Below, in pieces: positions 50,953 through 59,106 of a stretch of 64,000 nt of DNA (positions within the stretch are counted from its first letter, which is position 1; each line of letters opens with the position of its first letter). This DNA comes from Diplonema papillatum (Eukaryota > Euglenozoa > Diplonemea > Diplonemida > Diplonemidae), in contig JAPJBO010000504.1 of assembly GCA_030068145.1 (NCBI GenBank), positions 1 to 64,000 on the forward strand, given 5' to 3'. The notes beneath the pieces were generated by a model, which worked only from the letters and a program-made list of their open reading frames with translations, was not told where the DNA came from and ran no database searches. The translations under genes and the position numbers were made by a program.

Positions 50953-51729
50953 TTTCTCGCGTGCATTATCGCGGGGCACAAATCGACCCTGCGTTCCCGG
51001 CCCGTGGCAACTGCACACGACTTTTGCATCAGCGCGGGCCTTGTCCGGGCGGAGTGTCTGCCACCAGGCAATGACTACTCCTTCGCGCGGTTTTAAAAAT
51101 ACCGCGGCCCTAAGGGGCACTGAGTGACGCTGCCTTGTATTGAGCGCGCACTTCACAAGGCACGCACTAACGCCGGCGGCATAAATATGCTGCTGCGGTG
51201 CCACACGCGGTCTCGGAAAAGTAAGGGTCTTGCTCTCGTCGTTTATGGCTACTTGTCTGTCCTCCGGCCTTCAGCTATACCTGGTTTAGTGTTTTGGAAG
51301 GGGATGTGGTTTGATCAAGCGGAGTTGACAGGTTAACCTTATACTTTCGTTCGGATCCTGGACCGGATCCTCGTAGCGACCTTCAGTTTACTGCAGGGTT
51401 TCTGCAGGGTTTCTGAGCTGTCGTGTTGACACAATCAACCGGGGTTGATGTACAGTCTGGTGTCTTTCCTGTGCGTAGTGATTCTGCTATTAGTCGTGTG
51501 CTTTTCATTTTCGGGCTTTTTAGACCCCAGACACACAGCTGGACCAGCATCACATGGGTCCCGGAGTCTGTAAACGGGGCGCAAGTAGAAACGCCGCTAT
51601 TGGCGATGGCGAAATTCTGAATTCCTGCCGCCTGTCCTCATCTCGAAGGAGGTTGGAGGACGGGGGGAGGGAGTGGTTGTGTGCACAACATGGCAGTATT
51701 CCCATCTGAACCCTGTTTTTCCTTGAGGA

Positions 51730-51945
51730 GGGGAGATTGCAAGAACGTGCTTGGAATGGATATGCTCAACACCGCACTGGTCCCGTCTGCGCCGTGTTTC
51801 CTTCAAGCCACGGACACATAAGGCGGACCATCATCAGCGCGGAACCTGAGTGTCTGCAAACAGGACAGCGGTGTGAGTCTGGTTTGACAGGCGGCTGTTC
51901 GTAGCTCGTCACAGCCAGGACCACCCGTGCTACTCGAGGAGGGGA
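51730..51945. repeat. Dispersed repeat R1, second long copy
   Basis: This copy matches the one at 50085 over most of its length (CCGCACTGGTCCCGTCTGCG, CACGGACACATAAGG, CAGCGCGGAACCTGAGTGTC, CACAGCCAGGACCACCCGTG). Confidence 0.65.
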
Positions 51946-52010
51946 GAGGGAACCACGAGTCGGTGAATATTTTTCCCACTCGTGCACTCGTCCCTGTGCC
52001 AGTTTTTTTA

Positions 52011-52262
52011 GGAACTATGATCAAGCACCGAAACACGCTGTTTCATCCCGCATCATCGCAGCGCTGCAGCGTGAGCTGAACCGAGCCGGCGCACGGGAAA
52101 AGGAACTCGCTGACGAGGTGGAGAGGCTCACGCTGCTGTTGGAGCAGGCGGTCTCCACAGGCAAGGCGGTTGGCTGGAGTGAAAAGGAGACGCGGAGGGA
52201 CGACGCACCCGCACATGACACAGATGAGTCGCCCAGCATCGCCCGCCAGCGGTTGACGCTTG
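52011..52262 (+). CDS. Possible coiled-coil exon, gene unknown
   Basis: After a strong acceptor-like tract (GCCAGTTTTTTTAG) the plus strand opens a frame reading NYDQAPKHAVSSRIIAALQ, then RELNRAGAREKELADEVERL and TLLLEQAVSTGKAVGW. That has heptad-like leucines and the charged pattern of a coiled coil, followed by a polar tail. This composition is unlike the surrounding repeat DNA. I see no neighbouring exons on this strand. Downstream the frame runs into repeat R8 (about 52281). It may be a lone surviving exon of a lost gene or part of an unrecognised one. Confidence 0.33.
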
Positions 52263-52422
52263 CGTTTCTTTTTAGCCCTGCCCAATACATTTTGGAGCAA
52301 CCCGCAAGATTGTTGTTAGCGCTCGAAGAAACAGGGTCTTTTTCAGTTGGACCGCTTGTGCTCCCGCCCTGAATTACCCTTGGATTCGGGCGCTGAACTT
52401 GTTGCCAAGAACGAGCTTCCCG

Positions 52423-52507
52423 CCAATCGGTAGCAACGACGGGCGGTGTGTACAAATTGCAGGGACGTAATCAGTGCAAGCTGATGACTTGCGCCTACTA
52501 GGCATTG
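52423..52507 (-). pseudogene. 18S rRNA gene fragment, about 85 bases
   Basis: The minus strand reads, in pieces, GCGCAAGTCATCAGCTTGCA, CTGATTACGTCCCTGCAA, TTTGTACACACCGCCCGTCG and CTACCGATTGG. This is the universally conserved 3' region of eukaryotic 18S rRNA. Differences from the normal sequence (for example CAATTTG where GCCCTTTG is standard) and abrupt loss of similarity on both sides show an isolated, diverged fragment and not part of an rDNA array. Confidence 0.85.
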
Positions 52508-53193
52508 GTGTGGGACGTTTTTTCCCTCCGTTGTGATTCTTGTGAACTCACGACGGAGGCCGGCGTGCCCTTTGAGTATTTCCCGAAGAAGCTCTTTACC
52601 TACAGAGCAGGGGGGGGTGAAAGGGGGAGGGTCGGGGCTGGTTGTTCGATAACGATAGGAAGCAAAAAATACTCGAGGGGCTGCCTTGTGCTTACTTCGA
52701 AGGAGGCTAGAGGGGGAGAAAACAATACAACTACAAAGTGGGTCTTTTTGTTGAACGCTTACGCCCACCACTTAACCCAGATTAACCTGTGTTTCGTGTG
52801 GGCTACAGCACATTTACCTTTGATCTTCGCAACTGGCAGTCTCCTCAAGCATTTCCTACAAAGCAGGTGCTTATACAAAATACTCGACGTAGCTGCTTCG
52901 ACTCCGAATGGAAGAGGGGAAATGTAGAGGTAAGGGGCAAATACAATACAAACACAATCTGATTTGTTCTTCGCTTACACCACCGTGTGTTGTTTTCTCA
53001 CTCAGGACTTTTGACCTGTTGTGTTTGTGTGATTTGTCGTGTAGGGGTAGACCCGCATGACCTCACGTCCGTTCAACACGTGGTTCGGTAGTTACAGCAC
53101 TTTGGATCCCTTCTGTCCTTTGTCGGGCAGCATCGTCGAGCATTTCCTTTCAAGCTGGCGCTTATGTAAAAGAAAAGGTGGGGAATCCCGGTG
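52508..53193. repeat. R2 copies and intergenic DNA
   Basis: An R2 copy spans about 52668-52885, interrupted near 52704-52743 by a 40-base stretch (GAGGCTAGAGGGGG ... ACAACTACAAAGTGGG) that also occurs in the SLC44 intron near 36475-36522. A diverged R2 copy (53085-53175) lies directly after the end of the next gene. Confidence 0.6.
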
Positions 53194-53859
53194 TTACCCG
53201 GCACCCTGTCCGGCGAACAAGCTTTGGCACATCCTGCGGCAGATGGGGTGGGCCCCGGGGATGGAGGGGTTGGCGGTCTCGGGATCGCACCACGCGTCGA
53301 TGCACGACTCCGCGTTCGCGTCCCAGGAGCAGTGCGCCGCGCGCCGGCAGAGAAGCGGGTGGTCTTGCGCAGAGCACCCCGACTTCACGAGGTTGGTCGC
53401 GATGACGGCGGTGTGCGCGAGGGGACCGTTGAGCGTGAACGCCAGATTTTCACCGGCGGCGAGCTCACGCTGGTACGTCACCATGGGGTACTGCTCGTGG
53501 ACGTTGCCGGACGATTTAAGCGAGAACGTTGGGGAGCACATACGGGCTTCGAACCCCGTCTCCGCGAACACCGACGGCAGCCCTCCGTTGGACGACAGCG
53601 AGCACGGCAAACAGTTGTGCTGCACCACGTAGAACACGCAGCTGCCCCGCAGCGCCTCCTCGCAGTGCAGCGACAACCGCTCGCCCTTCTCGAGCCGCGG
53701 CAGCGCGAACACATCGCCGTCGCCCATCACCGGCGGCAGCCCGGCCAGCTGGAGGTCGGCGTTTCCGCTCACCAAATTGCCGCCGACCCTCACGTGCTGC
53801 CCGCGCGCCCCCGCCACGAGGCAGGCGGACGCTGCGGCCCACAAGGCTGTCGTGTGCAT
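53194..53859 (-). CDS. Small secreted cysteine-containing protein
   Basis: The 221-residue frame starts at the ATG at 53859 with a clear signal peptide (MHTTALWAAASACLVAGARG). The mature part has a predicted beta-rich region (HVRVGGNLVSGNADLQLAGL, GDVFALPRLEKGERLSL) and later cysteine clusters (CVFYVVQHNCLPCSL; CRRAAHCSWDANAESC; CRRMCQSLF). The HCSW.....SC spacing resembles a PSI or plexin-type Cys knot, but the match is too weak to name. I do not recognise the family. The frame ends GQGAG and stop; the stop overlaps a GCCGG|GTAACA donor-like site, and an R2-type sequence seen in other introns follows, so a further exon is possible. A decayed copy of one segment lies at 57715-57835. Confidence 0.7.
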   Translation of the reverse strand: MHTTALWAAASACLVAGARGQHVRVGGNLVSGNADLQLAGLPPVMGDGDVFALPRLEKGERLSLHCEEALRGSCVFYVVQHNCLPCSLSSNGGLPSVFAETGFEARMCSPTFSLKSSGNVHEQYPMVTYQRELAAGENLAFTLNGPLAHTAVIATNLVKSGCSAQDHPLLCRRAAHCSWDANAESCIDAWCDPETANPSIPGAHPICRRMCQSLFAGQGAG

Positions 53860-55371
53860 TCCTCCTCACCCTGCACTTCAAAGTCAAGCGCTCGGGGAGG
53901 AAAGGAAAGAACAACCTCGCCCCCACCAAGAGCGTGTCCGTGTGGTGCGGTGTGCTGTTCCTCTTCGGACCCCTCTCTCTCTCTCTCTCTCCCCACCTGT
54001 GTCTCTCTCCCCTCTTTTTTCCCTTCCCCCTTTTCCTGCGTTCAGTATGTGGGTGGAGGTGGAACAACCGAAGTTGAGAAACCCAACGGGCGAGACTTCA
54101 TTGACGTACAGACACTACGAACTGTTTGCGGAATCAAAAACCCCCGGGGCAGGCGATGAAAACTGGCGTGACTTTTCGTAACCGTAGCAGCGGCCAGATT
54201 ACAGGCTTCCGCTCGTCGCAGTTGCTGACAAACTCTTCGCAGACCGACTCGGGGAATTGGAAGCCCGTCCATGCCAAGCGGGAAGAGCAGACGCCCAAGT
54301 GTACCATCATGCAATAGCTGTCGAAGACGGTTCATAGCACTGAAGCTGGCGTGGCTTTTCGTAATCGGCAGCGACCAGATTAGGCTTCCGCTCGTCGCAG
54401 TTGCTGACAAACGCATCGAAGACCGACTCGGGGAATTGGAAGCTCGTCCATGCAAAGCGGGGCTGCTATTTAATGCTGTAACATCATGCAATAGCACTGA
54501 AGCTGGCGATACCCCGAGCTTTTGCTCGGACTCCAGGTCGACTCCATGTGACAACGCTTGAAAAAGTGCCGTGCACAAAACTGTGGTCACGGCCAGACTC
54601 CGCAATGAGTTAGAGAAAACACGGCCAGCAAGTCAAGGACACGTGTTAAGAACGCGGTACCCCGTGCCAAAAGGCTTGCACACGATATCTACGCGAACAG
54701 CCACCAGTCTGTTCAAACCCGGCACATGCTCGGGAAAACTCAAGGTGGGTTCAATTTTTAATTTTGCACCACCCAGTGGTGCCACCCCCCCAGGTTGTGG
54801 CAGGTAACCTCTACAACGAACGCAGGTTTTATCCTCCATAGAAGACAGGCCTGTCGGGCTCCGGTGGCACGTTGCTCTGCGTGCTATGTGGCTCTTTGCC
54901 GAGAAGAATTTTCAGGTGTCAGTGGATTGAGGCAGTCCGAGCGCCACTTTGGGCGTTGCGGCACTAAGTTAGACCAGGAACTACCGTTTATCAAAGCTCC
55001 ATTGGGTGCTCTGTCAGCGTCGAAACACCGACACAGTCAATACCAGAACTTGACCGATTTGGACTTGACGCAACTGCGCCGAAATACCCAGACAACAGAC
55101 CACCAGGCACTGACGGACGGACGCGGTGATCTCTCCAGATGTTGGGAGCCGATGAGAAACAAGCAAGAACAAGCTGATCAACCCCCTTTCCTCGTATGTG
55201 GAATGCTTTTCATTATCGACAATTAAAGCTCTGGACACGTTGATCGCCAAGTTTGCACAATAGAGTACTGGTTCGTGGCAACGGTACGCTTTCCGAGCCA
55301 AATGTCGGCGCTTTCGTGGATGCGTAAACACGGCAGGGCCTCTGTTGCTTTTTCGTGTGTCGTGCGTTTGC
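53860..55371. other. Upstream region with a direct duplication; otherwise empty
   Basis: A unit starting near 54157 repeats at 54341 and, in part, at 54497. The copies share CTTCCGCTCGTCGCAGTTGC, GACCGACTCGGGGAATTGGA and CATCATGCAATAGC. CT-rich sequence lies at 53971-53992. The rest, to 55371, shows no supported feature. Confidence 0.6.
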
Positions 55372-55740
55372 TGCACGGGACTCACGACGGAGCCGGGAAA
55401 ACGAGCGACTTCCCCTCCCAGACGGCACGCGCTTTCTCGGTCGGGTCGCACTGCGCCTTGTACTCGGCGAGCACCGTCCCGTTTTTGACGTACACGAACT
55501 GGTGGTACTCCTCGGCCACGTAGAACCGCCGCGGGGCCCGCACGTCGATGGCGACCGGCACCGGCGCGAACGCGGCCTCGACGGCGGCCGCCAGAGCCCG
55601 CGCCGCATCCGCCTGGAACCGATTGGACGGCAGAAAGAGGGTCGGCGGGCGCGCGGCGGGGAAGGGAGGTGCCAAGCGGCGGCCCGTGGTGGCGTGTAGT
55701 CATAGGGCGTGACCGAGCAGGATTCGCTGGCGGTGGGGGT
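55372..55740 (-). pseudogene. Downstream partial copy of the MsrA-like gene (C-terminal part)
   Basis: This copy matches the 3' half of the MsrA-like gene. Its last 97 codons, from APPFPAARPPTLFLPSNRF to the stop, encode exactly the same residues as the full gene, including RFYVAEEYHQFVYVKNG. I count four base differences there, all synonymous. Upstream of that the copy diverges, with amino-acid changes and a length difference, then similarity stops near 55745. It lacks the active-site part and has no start of its own. Confidence 0.8.
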
Positions 55741-55907
55741 CGACGGTTGTGGCGTACAGCAGCAAACGACAGACGAAAAAGTAACAAGATGGCTTGCCGT
55801 GATATGTAGCCGGCAACAACTTCTTCTTTGTATCATGTTGACACACCAAGAAAACACGGCAAGCCCTCTGTCGCTGTTTCGTGTGTCATGCGTTTGCTGC
55901 ACGGGAC

Positions 55908-56744
55908 TCACGACGGAGCCGGGAAAACGAGCGACTTCCCCTCCCAGACGGCACGCGCCTTCTCGGTCGGGTCGCACTGCGCCTTGTACTCGGCGAGCAC
56001 CGTCCCGTTTTTGACGTACACGAACTGGTGGTACTCCTCGGCCACGTAGAACCGCCGCGGGGCCCGCACGTCGATGGCGACCGGCACCGGCGCGAACGCG
56101 GCCTCGACGGCGGCCGCCAACGCCCGCGCCGCATCCGCCTGGAACCGATTGGACGGCAGAAAGAGCGTCGGCGGGCGCGCGGCGGGGAAGGGAGGTGCCA
56201 AGGGGCGGCCGGCGGTGGCGTTCGTGTAGTCATAGGCCGTGACCGAGCAGGATTCGCTGGCGGTGGGGTCGACGGTTGTGGCGTACAAACGGGCGAGCGA
56301 GGCGTACGACACGAGGGTCGCGTTGAAAAAAACGCGCAGGGCCAGGACGAACGAGCCGTCGTCCCGCGCCGTTTGGTACGTGGGGTGGGCCGGGCCATCA
56401 CCGGAGTAGCCGACGGCGGTCTCGACGACGCCGGGGTGGCCGTCGAAAACCTCCTGCAGGCAGTACACGCACCCGGCGCCGCCGAAGGTGGCGGCGTCGA
56501 AGCCCCGCTTCGCGAGCAGCAGCGCCCGAAGTGACCGGGCCTCGTTCGCGCGGCGGGGCTCGTCGGCGTCGACCGTGTGCAAGGCCCGCCAGTCGAGCCA
56601 CATGATCAAGCAGACGAACGGCGCGATCGCCGTGAATATCCGCATCTCCGGCGTCATCCCCGTCCCGAAGCCCAAAGGGTCGGGGGGCTCGAACACGCTC
56701 CGGCGCGGCTCCGCGGCGGGCTTCTTCCGCTCGACGGGGGCCAT
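55908..56744 (-). CDS. Membrane-anchored divergent MsrA-like protein
   Basis: This 278-residue frame starts at the ATG at 56744. A membrane helix (IFTAIAPFVCLIMWLDW) lies at about residues 35-51, followed by an MsrA-like domain: FGGAGCVYCLQEVFDGHPGV, VGYSGDGPAHPTYQ, then LVSYASLARLYATTVDPT and RFYVAEEYHQFVY. Peptide methionine sulfoxide reductases of the A type have GCFWG around the catalytic cysteine. Here the cysteine is kept but the Phe-Trp of the substrate pocket is Val-Tyr, and the usual GHxE after the PTY segment is absent. It may have altered activity or be a pseudoenzyme. The likely location is an endomembrane or the plasma membrane. Partial copies lie on both sides, so it is the only full-length copy. 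Confidence 0.75.
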   Translation of the reverse strand: MAPVERKKPAAEPRRSVFEPPDPLGFGTGMTPEMRIFTAIAPFVCLIMWLDWRALHTVDADEPRRANEARSLRALLLAKRGFDAATFGGAGCVYCLQEVFDGHPGVVETAVGYSGDGPAHPTYQTARDDGSFVLALRVFFNATLVSYASLARLYATTVDPTASESCSVTAYDYTNATAGRPLAPPFPAARPPTLFLPSNRFQADAARALAAAVEAAFAPVPVAIDVRAPRRFYVAEEYHQFVYVKNGTVLAEYKAQCDPTEKARAVWEGKSLVFPAPS

Positions 56745-57714
56745 CGAGCCCCTCTCGCGAGGAATGCTGACCGCCGGAACTATCGCTATTCTTTTGGGAT
56801 TTGGGTGTTTTGGAGGCGGAACCTTGCCTTTTCGTGCAGGCCGTGCTGTTGGAAACCAAAGTGCGTGCAGAAAAGAGTGTGAGTACACGAATATTTTAGT
56901 GCGAAGGGTCGGGTGGCTCGAACACGCTTCTTCCGCTCTACGGGGGCCGTCGAGCCCTCTCGCGGGGAATGCTGACGGCCGGAACTCTCGCTATTCTGAG
57001 GGTTAAAGTTTCTTTTGGGAGAGTGGAGGCGGAACCTTGCCTTTCCGTGTAGGCCTGTTGGAAACCAACGCGCGTGCGCAGATAGGTGGCCGTCGAAAAC
57101 CTCCTGCAGGCAGTACACGCACCCGGCGCCGCCGAAGGTGGCGGCGTCGAAGCCCCGCTTCGCGAGCAGCAGCGCCCGAAGTGACCGGGCCTCGTTCGCG
57201 CGGCGGGGCTCGTCGGCGTCGACCGTGTGCAAGGCCCGCCAGTCGAGCCACATGATCAAGCAGACGAACGGCGCGATCGCCGTGAATATCCGCATCTCCG
57301 GCGACATCCCCGTCCCGAAGCCCAAAGGGTCGGGGGGCTCGAACACGCTCCGGCGCGGCTCCGCGGCGGGCTTCTTCCGCTCGACGGGGGCCATCGAGCC
57401 CCTCTCGCGAGGAATGCTGACCGCCGGAACTGTCGCTATTCTTTTGGGATTTGGGTGTTTTGGAGGCGGAACCTTGCATTTTCGTGCAGGCCGTGCTGTT
57501 GGAAACCAAAGCGTGTGCGCAGAAAAGAGTGTGAGTACACGAATATTTTAGTGCGAAGGGCTCGAACACGCTTCTTCCGCTCTGCGGGGGTCATCGAGGC
57601 CTCTCGCGGGGAATTCTGACCGCCGGAACTCTCGCTATTCTTGTTTGGGATTTAGGTGTTGGAGGCGGAACCTTGCCGTTTCGTGCAGGCCTGTTGGAAA
57701 CCAAAGCGAGCCTT
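56745..57714 (-). repeat. Upstream partial copies of the MsrA-like gene and its leader
   Basis: A copy of the 5' part of the gene (57394 down to about 57086) encodes the first 102 or so residues with one change seen (TGMTPEM to TGMSPEM). It stops abruptly after CLQEVFDGH, where unrelated sequence begins. The leader just upstream of the ATG (with GGAATGCTGACCGCCGGAAC) is present four times, near 56760, 56965, 57415 and 57615. Confidence 0.8.
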
Positions 57715-57835
57715 CTGGATCCCACGTAAAACACGCGGCTGCCTCTCTCGGTGCCCCCACGCTATGCGACACTTGCTCACGCTTCTCAGGCCTTGGCAGC
57801 GCGAACACATCTCCTCGGAGCTCATCATTGCAGCA
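57715..57835 (-). pseudogene. Decayed fragment of the small secreted-protein gene
   Basis: The minus strand reads GDVFALPRPEKREQVSHSVG and AAACFTWD, matching GDVFALPRLEKGERLSLHCE and SCVFYVV of the gene at 53194-53859. Only this short segment is recognisable, so it is a dead fragment about 4 kb from its source. Confidence 0.65.
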
Positions 57836-58586
57836 ACTGTCAAGAAAGCTCCGTGACTTTGGGAAGCAAAGAAGGTTCAAGTTTGGTTAAAGCAAGAGCC
57901 GCTCTTGCAAAACCCTGGAAAGAGTTTCAGGCGGGTGAGATGGGCGGGGAACCTTAGTTTTAAGGGAACACTGCCTCTCAGAGAGGGAGGGAATGCAAAA
58001 TTGTATGTTCTCAATGCCGTACCGGTCCTATTTGCACGAATTCGGTTCTGCACCACAGGCTGTACGCCACGGACTCAGAAGGCGGATCATCGTCAGCTCA
58101 TGACCTCAGTGTCTGCAGACTGGACAGGGGATGGCGGGGAGTGTACGAACTACGAGACCCCACACATCTCCTTGTTTGCATCCACTATCTATATTACGGA
58201 GCGATAGTCTCCCCCTGCCTGCCAGGGCCAGAGCCTCACACGACGAGCCTCGCGAACTCGCCAGCAGGGTTCCGGCTGCGACACTCCAGCACGCCAGCAT
58301 CTGCCCCGGGCTTACTACCGTACAGATACAAGACCAGGCGACCACAAGTAGACGGACGCGACCTGAAAAAAGTCTGGGACAGTCAGAGCAGGTCGCGTTG
58401 TTTTCTTGACGCTGCTCGGAGCACAGCAAATTGAGCGGATTGCTCTCACGCAAAAGGTTTTTTCCATTCTGTGGGAGCATGCGATACCTCAGCAGTCCAC
58501 TCTTCATGTCCACCTCACTAATAATATTATTGCCAGCTCAGTGTTCGAAAGAGTGAGAGACAATCCCCCCGTTCGATTTATCAGTG
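57836..58586. other. Intergenic with a partial R1 copy
   Basis: A diverged R1 segment (about 58005-58125: CACGGACTCAGAAGGCGGAT, CAGTGTCTGCAGACTGGACA) is the only feature recognised. Confidence 0.45.
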
Positions 58587-59072
58587 TGACTCACGTCACA
58601 AGTCGACATTTGGTCTGCCGACTCGACGCTGACCTGCACCGAAAAGTGCAACGAGACAGCAAGCGCGTCTTCCGGGGCGGGCCTCGCGTCGAGCACCTTA
58701 AACGTGCGCAGCATCGCTTGCAGGAGATCCGGCGAGGCTTAGCCGGTGTTGCCGGCGAACGAGAAGCACACGCACGACGGCGATTGGTAGACGGACCCGA
58801 CCCAGGGATCCGGGCTGAAAGTCTGGGACAGTGTGATCCACGTCACACTTCCCGCCGACGCTGACCTGCACCGAAAAGCGTAACGAGACGGCAAGCGCGT
58901 CCTCCGGGGCGGGCCTCGCGTCGAGCACCTTAAACGTGCGCAGCATCGCTTGCAGGAGATCCGGCGAAGCTTTTCCGGTGTTGCCGGCGAACGAGAAGCA
59001 CACGCACGACGGCGATTGGTAGACGCACGCGACCCAGGGATCCGGGCTGAAAGCCTGGGACAGTGTGATCCA
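58587..59072 (-). repeat. Tandem copies of the cadherin-like gene's last coding segment
   Basis: Two copies of the final coding segment lie downstream of the stop, at about 58587-58840 and 58841-59072. Copy 2 (nearer the gene) keeps every residue of the segment from QSPSCVCFSFAGNTGKASPD through SLRFSVQVSVGGK. Copy 1 has an in-frame TAA after AGNTG and a few changes. The nearer copy and the real gene's downstream sequence have CCCAGGCTTTCAG, an acceptor-like site, ahead of the homologous coding part. Confidence 0.8.
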
Positions 59073-59106
59073 TGTCACAAGTCGACGTGCTACGCAACAG
59101 GATGTG

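Larger units (their letters stand above)
48957..52010. other. Gene-poor intergenic region with R1 and R2 copies
   Basis: About 3 kb has no supported gene. Longer open frames exist around 49760-50750 on both strands but lack recognisable domains. Repeats of GACATCCATG-type sequence near 49590-49640 form short inverted pairs. R1 (50085-50290, 51730-51945) and R2 (50786-50952) copies are listed separately. Confidence 0.4.

Noticed and set aside
54042-54605. 187-residue minus-strand frame upstream of the secreted gene
   Set aside because: It spans a direct duplication and intergenic CT-rich DNA. The hydrophobic start is weak and no family fits.
57086-57394. Second complete MsrA-like gene
   Set aside because: Similarity stops abruptly after CLQEVFDGH; the rest of the domain is missing.
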